Assembly (NCBI GenBank): GCA_003118195.1
Contig: BEXV01000565.1
Span: 85,914 to 145,653, forward strand
DNA: 59,740 nt
Direction: 5' to 3'
Origin: Hemicentrotus pulcherrimus
Lineage: Eukaryota; Echinodermata; Echinoidea; Camarodonta; Strongylocentrotidae
Part shown: positions 24,001 to 35,041 of the stretch, piece by piece
Position numbering within the stretch: position 1 is the first letter of the stretch
Layout: each line of letters opens with the position of its first letter
The notes under the pieces: generated by a model
Told to the model about the DNA's origin: nothing
Database searches by the model: none
What the model saw: the letters and a program-made list of their open reading frames with translations, nothing else
Program-made: the position numbers and the translations under genes

Positions 24001-26315
24001 CATGTACATGTTTAACTTTAAATAAAACAATAAATATAAAACGAAAATCAAGATAATGTTAAAAAGATAGAGTAATGGAAACATAAAATATTTCATCTTT
24101 AATTCAGAGATTTTTCTATTAAACAAGAATATATCCATTTATATTTCAAAGATTTTCACAATGTAACTGCTTCTTTTCAGTGACACCATATATCTTGCAC
24201 ACCGATGATATAATGCCATCATGGGCCCCTGCGATAAAAGTCTCATGTCACGACCGAGGCACTTCATCGTAAATATTGAGAGATACAATCGCTCCTTTGC
24301 ACATAAATCTCACCTATGTTGTATTCACATGGTTGAAATTCTAAATAAAAAAGTAATTAGGAATTTAAGAGCAAAAACACTTTAACGACAAAGACCTATT
24401 TGGTAGACATACCAATAAATCAAGCACAGTTTATTCTTATCATTGGCCATGAAATGAGATGTTATACTGGAAGGGATTAGTTCTGATTTCAACTGAATTA
24501 ATTTTCAATATATGGTCTCAGAATTTTTACAAAGCACATCTAGATAAACAAAAGCCCACCATATTGAGGACCATGCATGAACATCATGACTTAGTTTTGC
24601 GACTCTGACTTTAACTTTTTATGATGGAAACAAAATTGAATTTTAAAACACTGTTTATCCATAATCTATGAGCTAAATAGATAAGAAAAGATGAAACTCG
24701 CCTCTAATGTATAATTTGGAATTTGTTTGCCTTTCAAACATAAAAATAGATGAAAACAAAACCCTTCATATTAGTTATCAACAAACACATGAAAATATTT
24801 CACAATGAAATATCATGACACATTGCTATTTAAAAATTCTGGTTAAAAGTCAAGAGCAAAGACTTTTAGGAATTTAAATATATTTTTCTTTCTTTTCTTG
24901 AAAAGGTGCATATAGTTCCTTATATTTCATAAATTAATTCTATCTATCATTGAATATGCTTATAATTTGCAGAATACAAGCTAAAATGCCGGAAGACATT
25001 AAGGAAAAACTCATTCAGCCAGAGCGATGTTGTGGAGAGTACCACTATGAATCGTTTTAAATCTGGACTTGAGAAATGGTGGAAAGATGCCCCAGATAAA
25101 TATGATGACAACCCCAACCAAAAGAAACCATGGATAGGAAAAACAGTCTAATTACTGAATAATCCTGGATCAAGTGAGTTACAAGTGAGTATGATGCAAT
25201 ATTTGACATAAAGTTTGCCATTTTGGTTAGTCCGGATACAAGAATCTTTGCCATGCTCTGTTATTCTGAATGTATCGGGTGATCACTCACGTCATGAACA
25301 TCGCAAACATAAACATGAGGGGACAAGACAAAAAAAAAAGAGGCAATTTGCTCCTCGTTTAGAGTCTAAACAAGCATCTTTCCGGATAGGTGATCTGTTT
25401 GACAGCCAAGACCGTCCACGCTGTTTCGTGTCTGGCTTACTCTAATGGATAAGATCACTGAGTGTTTGGCAGTGGGGCATATTGAATTTGAGAGAGTCTA
25501 ATTCTATTTTGGAATTAGATTGGATGTTTGACTTGGTAGGGCATCAGCAAAGCTAATTTGCAACTCTCTACTTTTCCCTGGACACAAGGGCCAGTAAAGG
25601 CTCTACAAACGCGTCTTCCCCAAAAGGTTAGGTCATGTATCTTCTTCCACTCCGTCGCCGAGCTAGCTCTCTTACCCATTTCTCTATTTGATACATGAAT
25701 GCTTTACCTGAGATACATTGTATGACGTGATGCGTTGGTTGCCAGGTTGCCTGGTTGGAATAAGTGACTGCCTGTTTTTGATAAGTTTGCTCATGCATGT
25801 GTTTTGGTGCATTTTTAGAAGTGATTGACACTGTCTACCTCATATAAATAGTAGGGAATGAAGTAGGGAATGAAGTAAGAAAGGAGTCAGATTATTGATC
25901 CAGTTGATTTGTTTATCATTCTGAAAGTGTTCATGTATTTGATTAAAATTTGTCTCCTCCTGAGTCCTTCCTTCATTATGCCTCCCTGTTTGTTTCTTCT
26001 TCAATTTCTGTTTCTAAATTTTCGAATTGCCTTCTGCAATTTGTCAGGATGGCTATAAGGCCCTTTTTACTTTTGTGCTAACTCCAAAGTTCCATCTGTC
26101 TGCCTCTGTTACACAATTACAAGAATAATTTTTTTAATTAAAATTATTTGATCATTAAAGCACTGGCTATGTATGGTTGAGCATCATGAGTGTACATACA
26201 GCAGAGGCAATTATCAGAGTAAACAACATAACTTTTTTTTTCTAGCTTGATATTACATTTTTTAAAACTTCAGATTCATAAAATAAAATTAGGGAAAGAT
26301 TTGTCATTGACCTAC

Positions 26316-26896
26316 CTGTTCTGTACTTTCTGGGGATTCCACATCGTTTATAGCACCAGCCGTTGTCAACTGTTCCGTGCTCTTCTCAAACTGTTGATCC
26401 ACTCCATTGGCCATGGGAGCATCATTAAGATCAGTGTTCGTTCCCCCGTTGGTGGCGCCATTCAAATTGATTGTCGTTTCATGCAAGCCATTGCCGTTGC
26501 CCTTGGCATGGTCTAATGGCTCGTTTGTTTGGTGCAGAAAAGCTGCATTGTTGCTGAACTGGTTAATGTCTGTAGTGTTTGGGTGGTGTCCATTGGTGGG
26601 CAGAGGAGTCAGTCTTATCCCGTTCCCCGTCTTGACACTGAGGGGACTATCACAAGCCTGCGAGACTGTCGTAATCTGCGTAGGTTCGTCCATGATTATG
26701 TCCCCATTAGTGTATCCGTTGTGATACGATATTGTCAATTTTTGGTTGGACCTTGCGCTCTCCGGTCTACTTGCAGATTGTTCATTTGGATGTTGAGACG
26801 AGTCCTTGCCGTTTTCTGTGGGCTCTGACCCTACAGTCTTCTGATGCGACTTTGCCATCACTTGAAGCTGCATAGCCTTGTCTCCCACAATGTCAG
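26316..26896 (-). CDS. SLC24A2-like: NCKX-type exchanger, exon for the large cytosolic loop
   Basis: This 581-base exon completes the split codon of the previous exon and runs open to a CAG|GTAGGT donor in phase 0. It opens with SDIVGDKAMQLQVMAK, which matches the family region after the DPL motif (REKA..LHKIAKKK in vertebrate NCKX2). The rest is a hydrophilic, low-complexity stretch rich in Asn, Thr, Gly and Ser, ending VESPESTEQ. The loop between the two membrane domains is long and poorly conserved throughout the family, so weak similarity is expected here. The acceptor is aattttcag. Two long open frames on the opposite strand (26407-26724, 26529-26828) are shadows of this exon. The support is phase agreement on both sides plus the conserved N-terminal motif. 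Confidence 0.85.
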
Positions 26897-27521
26897 CTGA
26901 AAATTAAGAGACAAGAACAAAGAATCAAAAATAACATCGCTAGTGATATTCGTTTGTCTCGCAATGTATGGTCAACGAGGGATCAAAAAGATCGATCACA
27001 CCGTTTCAACATTTGGATGAAATCTACAGTTGAAAACCTTGTTCACTCTTTCAGACCTTCCTTGAAGCAAAATGTGTATTCCAGCATGGGTAACTTGAAT
27101 GAGGATATGCTTTCAACAATTTTTACATCATGACCCCTATAATGTGGTGTAGGAATAAAAAATGATGTCTAAAAATTCAAAGACTGTTATCACAAAAATG
27201 TATACAGGCCTTGACAAATGTGTCTGTTAATTTTCTTTGAATTAGCAATTGGAAAGTATATTTGCAAATCATTTCACAAATTTTGGAAAGCTGATATAAC
27301 TATTCAGGTAAAGTGAGATACATGGTTAAAATGCAACTGTGAAAAATCAGAAATGCAGGGCAGAAAAATCAGAAAGCGGCTCTCTGAAGTGTTTCCCCAT
27401 GTCACGTAAATCCACTTCCTGTTCCCACAACATCATTTGCATAACAGTCTTGTCTATCCAAAGGTGCTTAGAAAACCGTGACGCTGTCGCCAATGAACTG
27501 AAGAGAACAGATCTGAGGCTA

Positions 27522-27982
27522 TACAGGGTCAGTTAAAAAAAAACACCCAAAATCAGATTCAACATAATATGGATGTAATCGGTATATACCATCAAAGATA
27601 CTCAACCCATCAGATTTTGTCTGATTTGACACCAGTATAAATAAAAGCTGAAAAGTAACATTTTTTTCTGATTCATTCCAAATTTTCCACTTAAAATTTT
27701 TTCAATGAAATGGATGGTCAATTAAACCAAGACTTAATTGAATAGTCTTCATTCTTGCTTAGAAGACTCACATGAAATACTGATCACCATTTATCTTAAA
27801 CATGGGCAAAGGTGATTTTGACTGACATGCTATTTAAATGATCGCATTTTTGGTGATCACCTATCATCAAATTAAAGAAGACATATCTGTCATCATGTAA
27901 TTAAAATGTATTTTAGCATTTCCCCTTCTTTAAGATATTGGCACTTGAATATGGGTTACCTTTTTACTGACTCACCCTGTAT
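27522..27982. repeat. Non-autonomous DNA transposon-like element with TACAGGGT ends
   Basis: The left terminus is TACAGGGTCAGTTAAAAAAA and the right terminus is TTTTTACTGACTCACCCTGTA, which pair as imperfect TIRs. Both ends include TA, as in mariner-like insertions. The 461-base interior is AT-rich with no open frame, so it is non-autonomous. It is inserted in the exchanger intron between the first two visible exons. Confidence 0.6.
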
Positions 27983-28690
27983 ACCTAATGGTATACCTCA
28001 GAGAAACTTAGTGGGATTCATTGAGTGAATGCCGTAAACAATGAAAACGATTGCATGTCAAAACAAAAAGCATGATTATCCCACCCAGCCCCACCTCCCT
28101 CCCCCAGAAGACTATTTTCCTTTCTTTGAAATACGGGCAATGACTTCAGAATGCTGCTTTTATATGAATCTGTTCTGCATACATATTAGAGCACCCAAAT
28201 GTGACAGATTACAATCATGACTAAAATAACAACTATTTTTGCACTTTTCCAATAAAAACTCTTTTATATGCATGTATACAGAACAGAGGGTAATTCCATG
28301 AATGTTTGAGCTCCTTATCATCAGATCGGCTTAAGCTTGCATAATAATAGAATTCAGTACATTTATCCTAAGGGAAAAAAAGCGCTTCATAAATTCATTT
28401 ATTATTAGCTGATGATACATCTTACCCCAGTAAGTGTATCTAGTCATGCAATGTTTCTCTTTTTTGTAGAGAGAAAGGAGGGAAAATTGTTAAAAACTGG
28501 ATGAAGAGATTAATTCAATTGTTAGGTATATAGTGTTTCATCTAGAGTTAAAGTTAATATTTGGTTTAGTTTAAGAAAGAACATTGACTATGCCATGGAG
28601 AAATTATTGAAAGAGCAAGCCAAATAACCTAATCAAAATACATAATTTAGATACACAAAAAGTGGTCGTTTCCTCCAAAATTTCTTCATA

Positions 28691-28769
28691 TTAACCCATT
28701 GCTACTGGAACCAGGGGTTCATGTATTAAGCCTTTGTGAAATTGATAATTCAGTAGTTAACAGGTTAAG
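28691..28769 (+). repeat. Small repeat copy (related to 30302 and 13332)
   Basis: TTAACCCATTGCTACTGGAA ... GTATTAAGCC ... GTTAACAGGTTAAG matches 30302-30386 and, less well, 13332-13392 (AATAAGCCTATGAAAA, AAGTTAACC). The ends TTAACC/GGTTAA are inverted, suggesting a very short foldback. Confidence 0.45.
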
Positions 28770-29562
28770 TAACTTGGCTTTAAAAAAAAAATGCCAGTGG
28801 GTGTACAGTATGAGAACTCAGAATTCAACTTTTTCTTTGGTGCACAAATCCATGCTAAATATTCCAATTATTAATTTTGAAAACAAATTTAGGATTTCCT
28901 GTCCATTGAAATTGAATGAAAAATTTGTTAAAATGGATGGTAAAACCTATAATTAAGTTATTGTCATTTTAATGCAATAAATGAGTTTTTATTTTTAAAT
29001 ATCAAAATATCTAAGTAGCAGTTAATTGTTCTCTCAACCCTTTCTTAAAGCTTTTGAAATGTAAATGTACAACATTTAATGAAATTACATGTTACGGCAC
29101 TCAGCTAACAGAGTTAGGATGCTCAAGTTACCACTATTTATTGCCTTACACATCAAATTGCTAGAGAATAAGCCAATGTCTTGGGGCATGAAACACATAT
29201 ATTGACATTCTAACTCCGTACAACCAATATATAGAGCAGTTCAAGGAACTTTGTCAGCTAGGAGACAGGGAGAAATAGAAGGGAAGGGAGGTAAGAGAAG
29301 TGAAGAAGAGAAAGAGAGAAGGAAGAAAAGAAAAGGAATAAGGAAAAGAAAAAGAGAAAAGGATAAACGAATAAGAAAAAGGAACAGAAGAAATGAAAAG
29401 TTAAGGAGAAGTAAAAGGAGGAGTTAGAAGAGGAGAAAGGGAAGGTGAATAGACAAGAACATGGGAGAGCAAAATAAAAGATTGTTCTGTTTTGGAACTA
29501 TTGTCCTTTTATATACACAATCCTGGATACGCCCCTATCTTAAACTTGAGGATTATACTCAC

Positions 29563-29665
29563 AGTCACTGAGGGGGTCTAGTGTGTGGAGCATGAGCTGT
29601 AGGGCACCATGGCGGAACATACTGGCATTGTTGCGGAAATGGGGTAGACTTACTCTCCGGCCGTT
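29563..29665 (-). CDS. SLC24A2-like: NCKX-type Na+/Ca2+,K+ exchanger, internal exon (first visible)
   Basis: This internal exon codes for 34 residues plus one base. It reads NGRRVSLPHFRNNASM and ends QLMLHTLDPLSD. The RR...LRxxxxxxRxxxxQLMIHTxDPL pattern is the conserved cytosolic segment just after the first membrane domain of SLC24A exchangers, which move Na+ in against Ca2+ plus K+ out across the plasma membrane. The acceptor is ccccacag before AACGGC and the donor is GTGAGT at 29562. It begins in phase 0 and ends after one base (T); the next exon supplies CT, giving TCT. The exon before it, which should carry the last helix of the alpha-1 domain, was not found in 30 kb upstream. The family call is strong; the choice among SLC24A1/2 and invertebrate NCKX orthologues is inference. 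Confidence 0.88.
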
Positions 29666-29755
29666 CTGTGGGGTGAGAAGAAAAAAACACATTCATGTCA
29701 GATACATCAAAGATAATGACAAAGATAAAACGGAAAAGAAAAATAGCAAAGTACG

Positions 29756-29941
29756 AACAGTGAAACCTGCTTTAGCAACAACCTGTGTAGAAAGAACACC
29801 CGTTTATAAACACTAAATTTGTTGCTTCCCTTGAAATATCTTTTCTCATTGAAACATATACTAAGTGAACCTGTACATAAAGACCACCTGCTCATACAGA
29901 CCACTTTTCTTGTCTCCCTTGAGTGGTCTTTGCAAATATTG
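29756..29941. repeat. Copy of the TACAGTnAAACCTG TIR family
   Basis: The left end reads GAACAGTGAAACCTGCTTTA. The interior has CCTGTACATAAAGACCACCT and CTTGAGTGGTCTTT, both shared with the copies at 53292-53569 and 7351. The right TIR is worn. It begins about 90 bases upstream of the first visible exon. Confidence 0.55.
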
Positions 29942-30879
29942 TTTTTGAGAAAATATATTCCTCAACAATACCTTTCACAAAATGGTGTATGTAGATGGTC
30001 ATATACCAATGGCTGAATTATGATAAAATTGAGATATATAGGAAATGCATTGTGCTCAACGATTCTATCCTAATGAGTCTTCAGAACCAATTTGCTCAGA
30101 TTTTAGACAGTTTCTAAATAGGCTGATTTTCACATTAAACATTAGCATTATCAAAGTGTCTACATGTGCCCTTCAAATCTTCCACATCTAAAATGTGTCT
30201 ACTAGTGTAGACAGTGGTTTTAGTCATGTGGAAATTTGGTGATTGAACTCAATTTTCTAACGACTCTTTTATATAAAGTTTAAGTAAGAGCATTCAAATG
30301 ATTAAACCAATGCCTACAGGAACTGTGTGGGTCACGTATTAAGCCTATGAAAATGAGAGAATTCAGGAGTCAAGAAGTTAATTAACTGTAGGTGAGCCCT
30401 GCGCTACACTTTGGGTCTCAATTAGAAATGACAAAGAAGGAATAAAAGGTTTTATTTTGTTTTTGCAAGATGTCTGATGGAGTAGATATTAAGTATGTTT
30501 TAAAACATAACCTTGTATCCAGTGGTGTCATTATGCTCATGTTCAAGTGTTGACTGCACATATCTTCTTATACATTTGATTATGATCTAAGTACTGAATA
30601 AAACTTTTGTTTTCTTGTATTAGGTTAGCATCCTACTAGTAGTTTTGATGCTAAAATTATTTGATGCAAGAGATTAAAAAATGAATCCCTCATTTCTGTG
30701 TTAATGAATCGCTTGCATTGGGTAGTATAGATAAGATCACTAAATCACATAACATACTGAAATAATTAAGCATTTCAGACTTTACTCTGATAATCGCCCT
30801 AGTGATTATAGGATGCCAAGACTATTACTCCCAATGAAAATTATGTTTAGAAATACATAACAAGCACTTTGGGATTGAT

Positions 30880-31058
30880 AAGCTTCAGAAAAAAAATCCT
30901 AAGTTAAGATTTTTAGTTTAGATCAATTATACACATCAGGAAACTTCTTGGCAAGAAGTCAATCAATTATTATCTGAATCCAATCAACAGCGCCTGCAAT
31001 TATGATCAAATTCTGATTGGTATGATGGGAATTATAGATGACATTTGAAGCATACTAT
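30880..31058 (+). repeat. Direct repeat, left copy (pair with 31878)
   Basis: Starts AAGCTTCAGAAAAAAAATCC. Shares CAATCAACA, CTATGATCAA-like, TTCTGATTGG, ATGATG and ATGACATTTGAA with the right copy in the same order. Confidence 0.65.
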
Positions 31059-31569
31059 TAGAAACAATATCCTGGATTTATATAGCACTTAAAGGTATAG
31101 ACTAGTTTTGGAAACACCCCCCTCTAAAAAAGTGAAATGGAAGCTCTTGTTACTACGTGTGAAAGAATATGTTTTGACTAATACGTGCTGATACAAATTT
31201 TGCCGGGAAACCGCCTACTAATTTATATATTTGGTAAATCATTATATCTATCTGACCAGAAAGATGTCGCGCACATGTCACGTAGTCCCATATACATCTT
31301 TCTGTGTACAGTGCTTGTAACTAACAAAGACTGGGCCAAATTTCTTATCATCTTAATGATTCCAGAACCTTGCAGTACAAACCAATACTTATATGCTAGA
31401 TGATTAACTTTTTCTGATTGATTCCACAACATTTCTTTCATAATGCAATCGCATGACCCGAACTGGCCTTTACCTTTAATACTATTAATCTACTACTTTA
31501 ATCTACCATATCTCGAAATGCTTTACAGAGATATTGTTACCCTGGTCATTGGATTTAGGCTTGCTAACA

Positions 31570-31805
31570 CACAATGTATGCACCATCTCCACTCCCTGGG
31601 GAACATTCGAACCAGGTGCCTTTTTTTTCAATGGCACTTGCAATGGTGAACAAACTACAATGACTTTCACATATCATTTGGTACCTGGGTGGAGGGAAGC
31701 AATGTAGATAAAATGCCTTGCTTAAAGACATAAGTTCTGTGCCAGGGACTGAACCAATAACCTTTGCAAATCCAGTAAAGCATTTAAACCATTTTACTAC
31801 CACCT
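31570..31805 (-). repeat. SINE copy, same family as 11700
   Basis: The minus strand shows a B box-like GGTTCAGTCCC (31755-31745), the shared body segment CCTCCACCCAGGTACC, and a downstream part resembling the copy at 17690-17730. The A box region is degraded. The copy sits between the two direct repeats at 30880 and 31878. Confidence 0.55.
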
Positions 31806-31877
31806 TACTTTGGCAATATTGCTTCTCCCCCCTCCAAAAAAAATAAAATAAAAAATAAAATAAAATAGTTAATTAAA

Positions 31878-32058
31878 AAGCTTCAAAAACAAATCCTCAA
31901 TAAAGATTTTTTGTTCAGACTTATCTTCAAATCAGTATGCTTTTAGGTAAGGAAACCAATCAATGTTTATCTCATGCCAATCAACAACTCCAGCAGCTAT
32001 GATCAATTTCTGATTGGCATGATGAGGATCAGCATACATGACATTTCAAACAACTCAT
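31878..32058 (+). repeat. Direct repeat, right copy (pair with 30880)
   Basis: Starts AAGCTTCAAAAACAAATCCT and ends ATGACATTTCAAACAACTCA. The two copies flank about 820 bases that include a SINE. No LTR hallmarks (TG..CA ends, primer site) were seen. Confidence 0.65.
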
Positions 32059-33232
32059 ACATGTACGCAAGGCCCTAGCTGGAAGGTTTGTCCCTTATCC
32101 TAACGACATAAGCATAATTGCCTCCCATTTTGTATCTTATTATACAGAGATTAGTGAGAATGTGTAGGACCTTTGTTACGCAAGATTACTGTTTCCATCC
32201 TCACTAGTGACTACATTTTTCAAAATTCACGTCTTTCTCGATTTTCATCCGATTTCATTCAAACTTTTTCCAGACTTCTTCTCTGATTTGTCTCCTTTCC
32301 TCCAGAGTAGTTTGCTATCAAGGTTGGATATCCCTTTAAAACTAAATTGCACTCATACACTAACCCTATATTTTTTCTCAGAATTACAGCAAGGAGCAAT
32401 ATTTTTCTGTGAGCGAAATTGTCAATCAACCAACCATAATGGAAACTCCCATTCAATACGAGTATTAACCCTGAATTCGGCAGCAAAGAATGATATATTT
32501 TAATATATCAAGTCTGGAATACAAAATTACAGGCTCTATTTTCCTGGATTGAGGATGAGCATTTAGAAGGTGGTTCCAATTGACAATATACAAAATAAAA
32601 ATAAAAAAATTGAACAACTGATAAAAACCTAAAGCATGATTCACAAAAATTCAATCATGATAACTGTTTGAAAACAATTGGCACACCCAATACGATAGGC
32701 CAATAGGCCAATAGGATAAGCATATGAATATGATAGAAAACTACTGCAAAAATCTTTCTATTGCTTACGAGAAAGTTTTATCATTGCATCTGTCGCCATC
32801 TGCATATAAAATGTTGCATGTTTATTGTGCAGAAGTAAAAGAGCATGACAAGCATCGGGGAAGCAAAATCTAATGAGCTGTTTCCTAGCTGGCGATGAAA
32901 TTACATTCTGGTTGTCATGGAAACCCATCCAGAAAAGGATCCTGTCATCTTTGGATCTGCATCACATTTGATCGTTTCTACTCATGTGCACATAATGACA
33001 TTATATGTGATGTATCGCTCGGAGATTGAATGTAAATCTAATTCAATTCCAAGCTTGAAGGCATTCGCTACAATTTCTACAACATGGATCAATATGAAAA
33101 CTTATAACTCAAATTTAATGCTTTTTTGCTCATATCATTATTTTTGGTAATAGATTTGGATAATACATCTTGAGCAGTTTGATTATTGAATTGTAGAATG
33201 TCAATAAATGAACCGGAAGCCATGAGAGACCA

Positions 33233-33391
33233 GGGCCCTGTATTACAAAGAGTTGATATCAATCGCAACTTATTTGTGATTGATATTAATCACAACTATG
33301 TACATCAGAGATGGAAGACTGCAGACTTGTGATTGATTGAGGGACTTGATATTGATTCGGGTCAATATCAACTCTTTGTAAGACGGGGCCC
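33233..33391. repeat. Foldback element, 159 bp, GGGCCCTG..ACAAAGAGTTGATAT ends
   Basis: Left arm GGGCCCTGTATTACAAAGAG continues into TTGATATC. The right arm is AATATCAACTCTTTGTAAGA then CGGGGCCC. The arms pair over about 28 bases with two or three mismatches. The interior holds more ATTGATAT-type repeats. Confidence 0.7.
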
Positions 33392-33442
33392 AGATCAGTG
33401 TTAGGCTTGTATAAAGCTTTAACAGGATAATCCTGTAAATGT

Positions 33443-33470
33443 ATATATATATATATATATAAATATATAT
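33443..33470 (+). repeat. AT microsatellite
   Basis: (AT)n run with one interruption, just right of the foldback at 33233. Confidence 0.85.
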
Positions 33471-33649
33471 TTGTTACAGTTTATGTCATTCCTAATGCTT
33501 AATTTAACAATACTGCAAAAAATGTACTTTATATACTTAAAGAATCAAATCAATTAAATCAAATAATTCAATAAAGGTATCCTTTACGTAGAGCTTTACA
33601 CCATCGTTATGAGCACTGTAGTAACATTACTCCAGGTATTACCAAGGTA

Positions 33650-33830
33650 CCATAAGGCACTATGGCAATCAAGTATTTCTTCCTACTGCATGGGTACTCA
33701 TTACCTGGGTAGAGAGTGGCAAATGTAGATTGATGTCTTATCAAAGGATGTCAGTGTAGAGGCAGGGGTTTGAACCCTACTGTAGGTACATTGTAATCCA
33801 TGTTCTGGAGATATATATACAGTAAACCTT
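33650..33830 (-). repeat. SINE copy, same family as 11700
   Basis: The minus strand has a B box GGTTCAAACCC near 33776-33766, followed by the shared body (ACATTTGCCACTCTCTACCC, then the AGGTAATGAGTACCC segment). The 5' edge is unclear. Confidence 0.55.
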
Positions 33831-34339
33831 TACACCATCCGAATAAATAATAACTATTACCTAAAAATATTTGTTTTACATCTAGAGGCGGTGCTCAATT
33901 CAGAAACTGAAAGAAAGAGGGGGAAGCACATGTGTTTTATACAAAAAGAACAATGTAGACCCTATCAAAGTTCTTAGCTACAAGGGCTAGTTAAAAAAAA
34001 AAAGCTCCTGCAGCACATTTTACCCTTAGACAGAGTCTCTATGTAGTAATGTACTACATAAAAGGGCCTGCAAGAGGGCAAATCTAGATTGAATATGATA
34101 ATACCAAACTGCGTACCAGTACTACATATTTAACTCAAATCTCTATGTTTTACTTAATATTACTTGACCTTGTGATTTATCAACCCATATTGGAATGTAT
34201 GTATCTCTGGACACATCTATTCTAGGTTATTTTGAGTTTTCATAATATCGCTGATCTTTGCCCGGGATACAAGATACCATCACAGCATCACGGTTGGCAC
34301 ATCTCTTTACAGAAACCCTTTCCAATCCCTCTTCCTCTC

Positions 34340-34660
34340 CCAGGGCTCTTAATCTCATCTCTCTCTGTCTCACTATTTTTCTCTCTCTCTCTCTCACTCA
34401 CTATTTCTCTCTTGCTCAGTCTCTTTCTGCCCCCCCCTGCTCTCTCTCTATATCCCTGTCTTCTTATCTCTCTTCACCTTTCCTTCTACTCTATACATGT
34501 ATCTCTAACTCTGTGTCCTCTGTCTCTCTCTCTTGTACCTGTCTATGTTTCCTCTCTGCCTCTTTTCTCTCTATATCCCTATCCTCTGTCTCTATCTCAC
34601 ACACAAAACCCACACACTAATCTCACACAACACACTCTCTCTCTCTCACACTCACCAAAC
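34340..34660 (+). repeat. CT-rich tract
   Basis: Long pyrimidine-biased stretch with (CT)n and CACA runs. The open frames across it are low-complexity artefacts. Confidence 0.8.
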
Positions 34661-34970
34661 TCCCCAAAGTACCCCTCTTTAATCACTCTTATTAATCACC
34701 GAGGTATCAGGTTGTTATTAATTTCCTTCTATTGACCTTTTACTTTCAAGTAATGTGGTATCACACGTAGTGACTCCTACTTTCCTGCCTTCCTTTCTTC
34801 TTTGTATTTGTTTTTATAATCAAACCATGTCAATCTTAATCTATCCTTTTTTGTTCCTTCTTTCTCAGCTAGGAGTAGGTTATTTCTTCACATAAATGAA
34901 TCATGATGTATCATTTCATCTCACATGTATGTGCTCTCAAGGTCTTCTTGCTCGATCCAATTAAAAGCAT

Positions 34971-35041
34971 TGTCTGTTTGGAGCCAGAAGAGTATTAACT
35001 CATATTCTTTAACCCACAGTTAATGCCCTTCTGGCTCTACA
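34971..35041. repeat. Short hairpin element, GAGCCAGAAGGGC family (full copy)
   Basis: Left arm TTGTCTGTTTGGAGCCAGAA then GAGTATTAACTCATAT; right arm AGTTAATGCCCTTCTGGCTC. The arms pair around a loop of about 15 bases. This is one of the clearest copies of a family found about 20 times in the window. Confidence 0.75.

Larger units (their letters stand above)
21223..26315. other. Intron of the exchanger gene (5.1 kb)
   Basis: This is the minus-strand intron between the large-loop exon and the helix exon, with GTAGGT and gattgtag boundaries. It contains reverse-orientation arms of the short hairpin family at 21611, 21660 and 22282, purine tracts at about 21880-22020 and 22486-22580, and a TIR-type repeat at 23838-24000. 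Several AT-rich open frames (for example 23033-23362) look like chance. Confidence 0.75.
26897..29562. other. Intron of the exchanger gene (2.7 kb)
   Basis: This minus-strand intron has a GTGAGT donor at 29562 and an aattttcag acceptor at 26897. It holds a DNA-transposon-like element at 27522-27982, a copy of a small repeat at 28691-28769 and a purine-rich (A/G) tract at about 29270-29450. It is a phase 1 intron, splitting a serine codon. Confidence 0.8.

Noticed and set aside
24975..25061. Plus-strand AG-preceded stretch reading KMPEDIKEKLIQPERC
   Set aside because: A splice acceptor-like context and short frame, but only about 30 codons, no family match and no partner exons on the plus strand.
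26407..26828. Two overlapping plus-strand open frames of about 100 codons
   Set aside because: They lie antisense to the large-loop exon 26896-26316, whose phase and motif support are much stronger.
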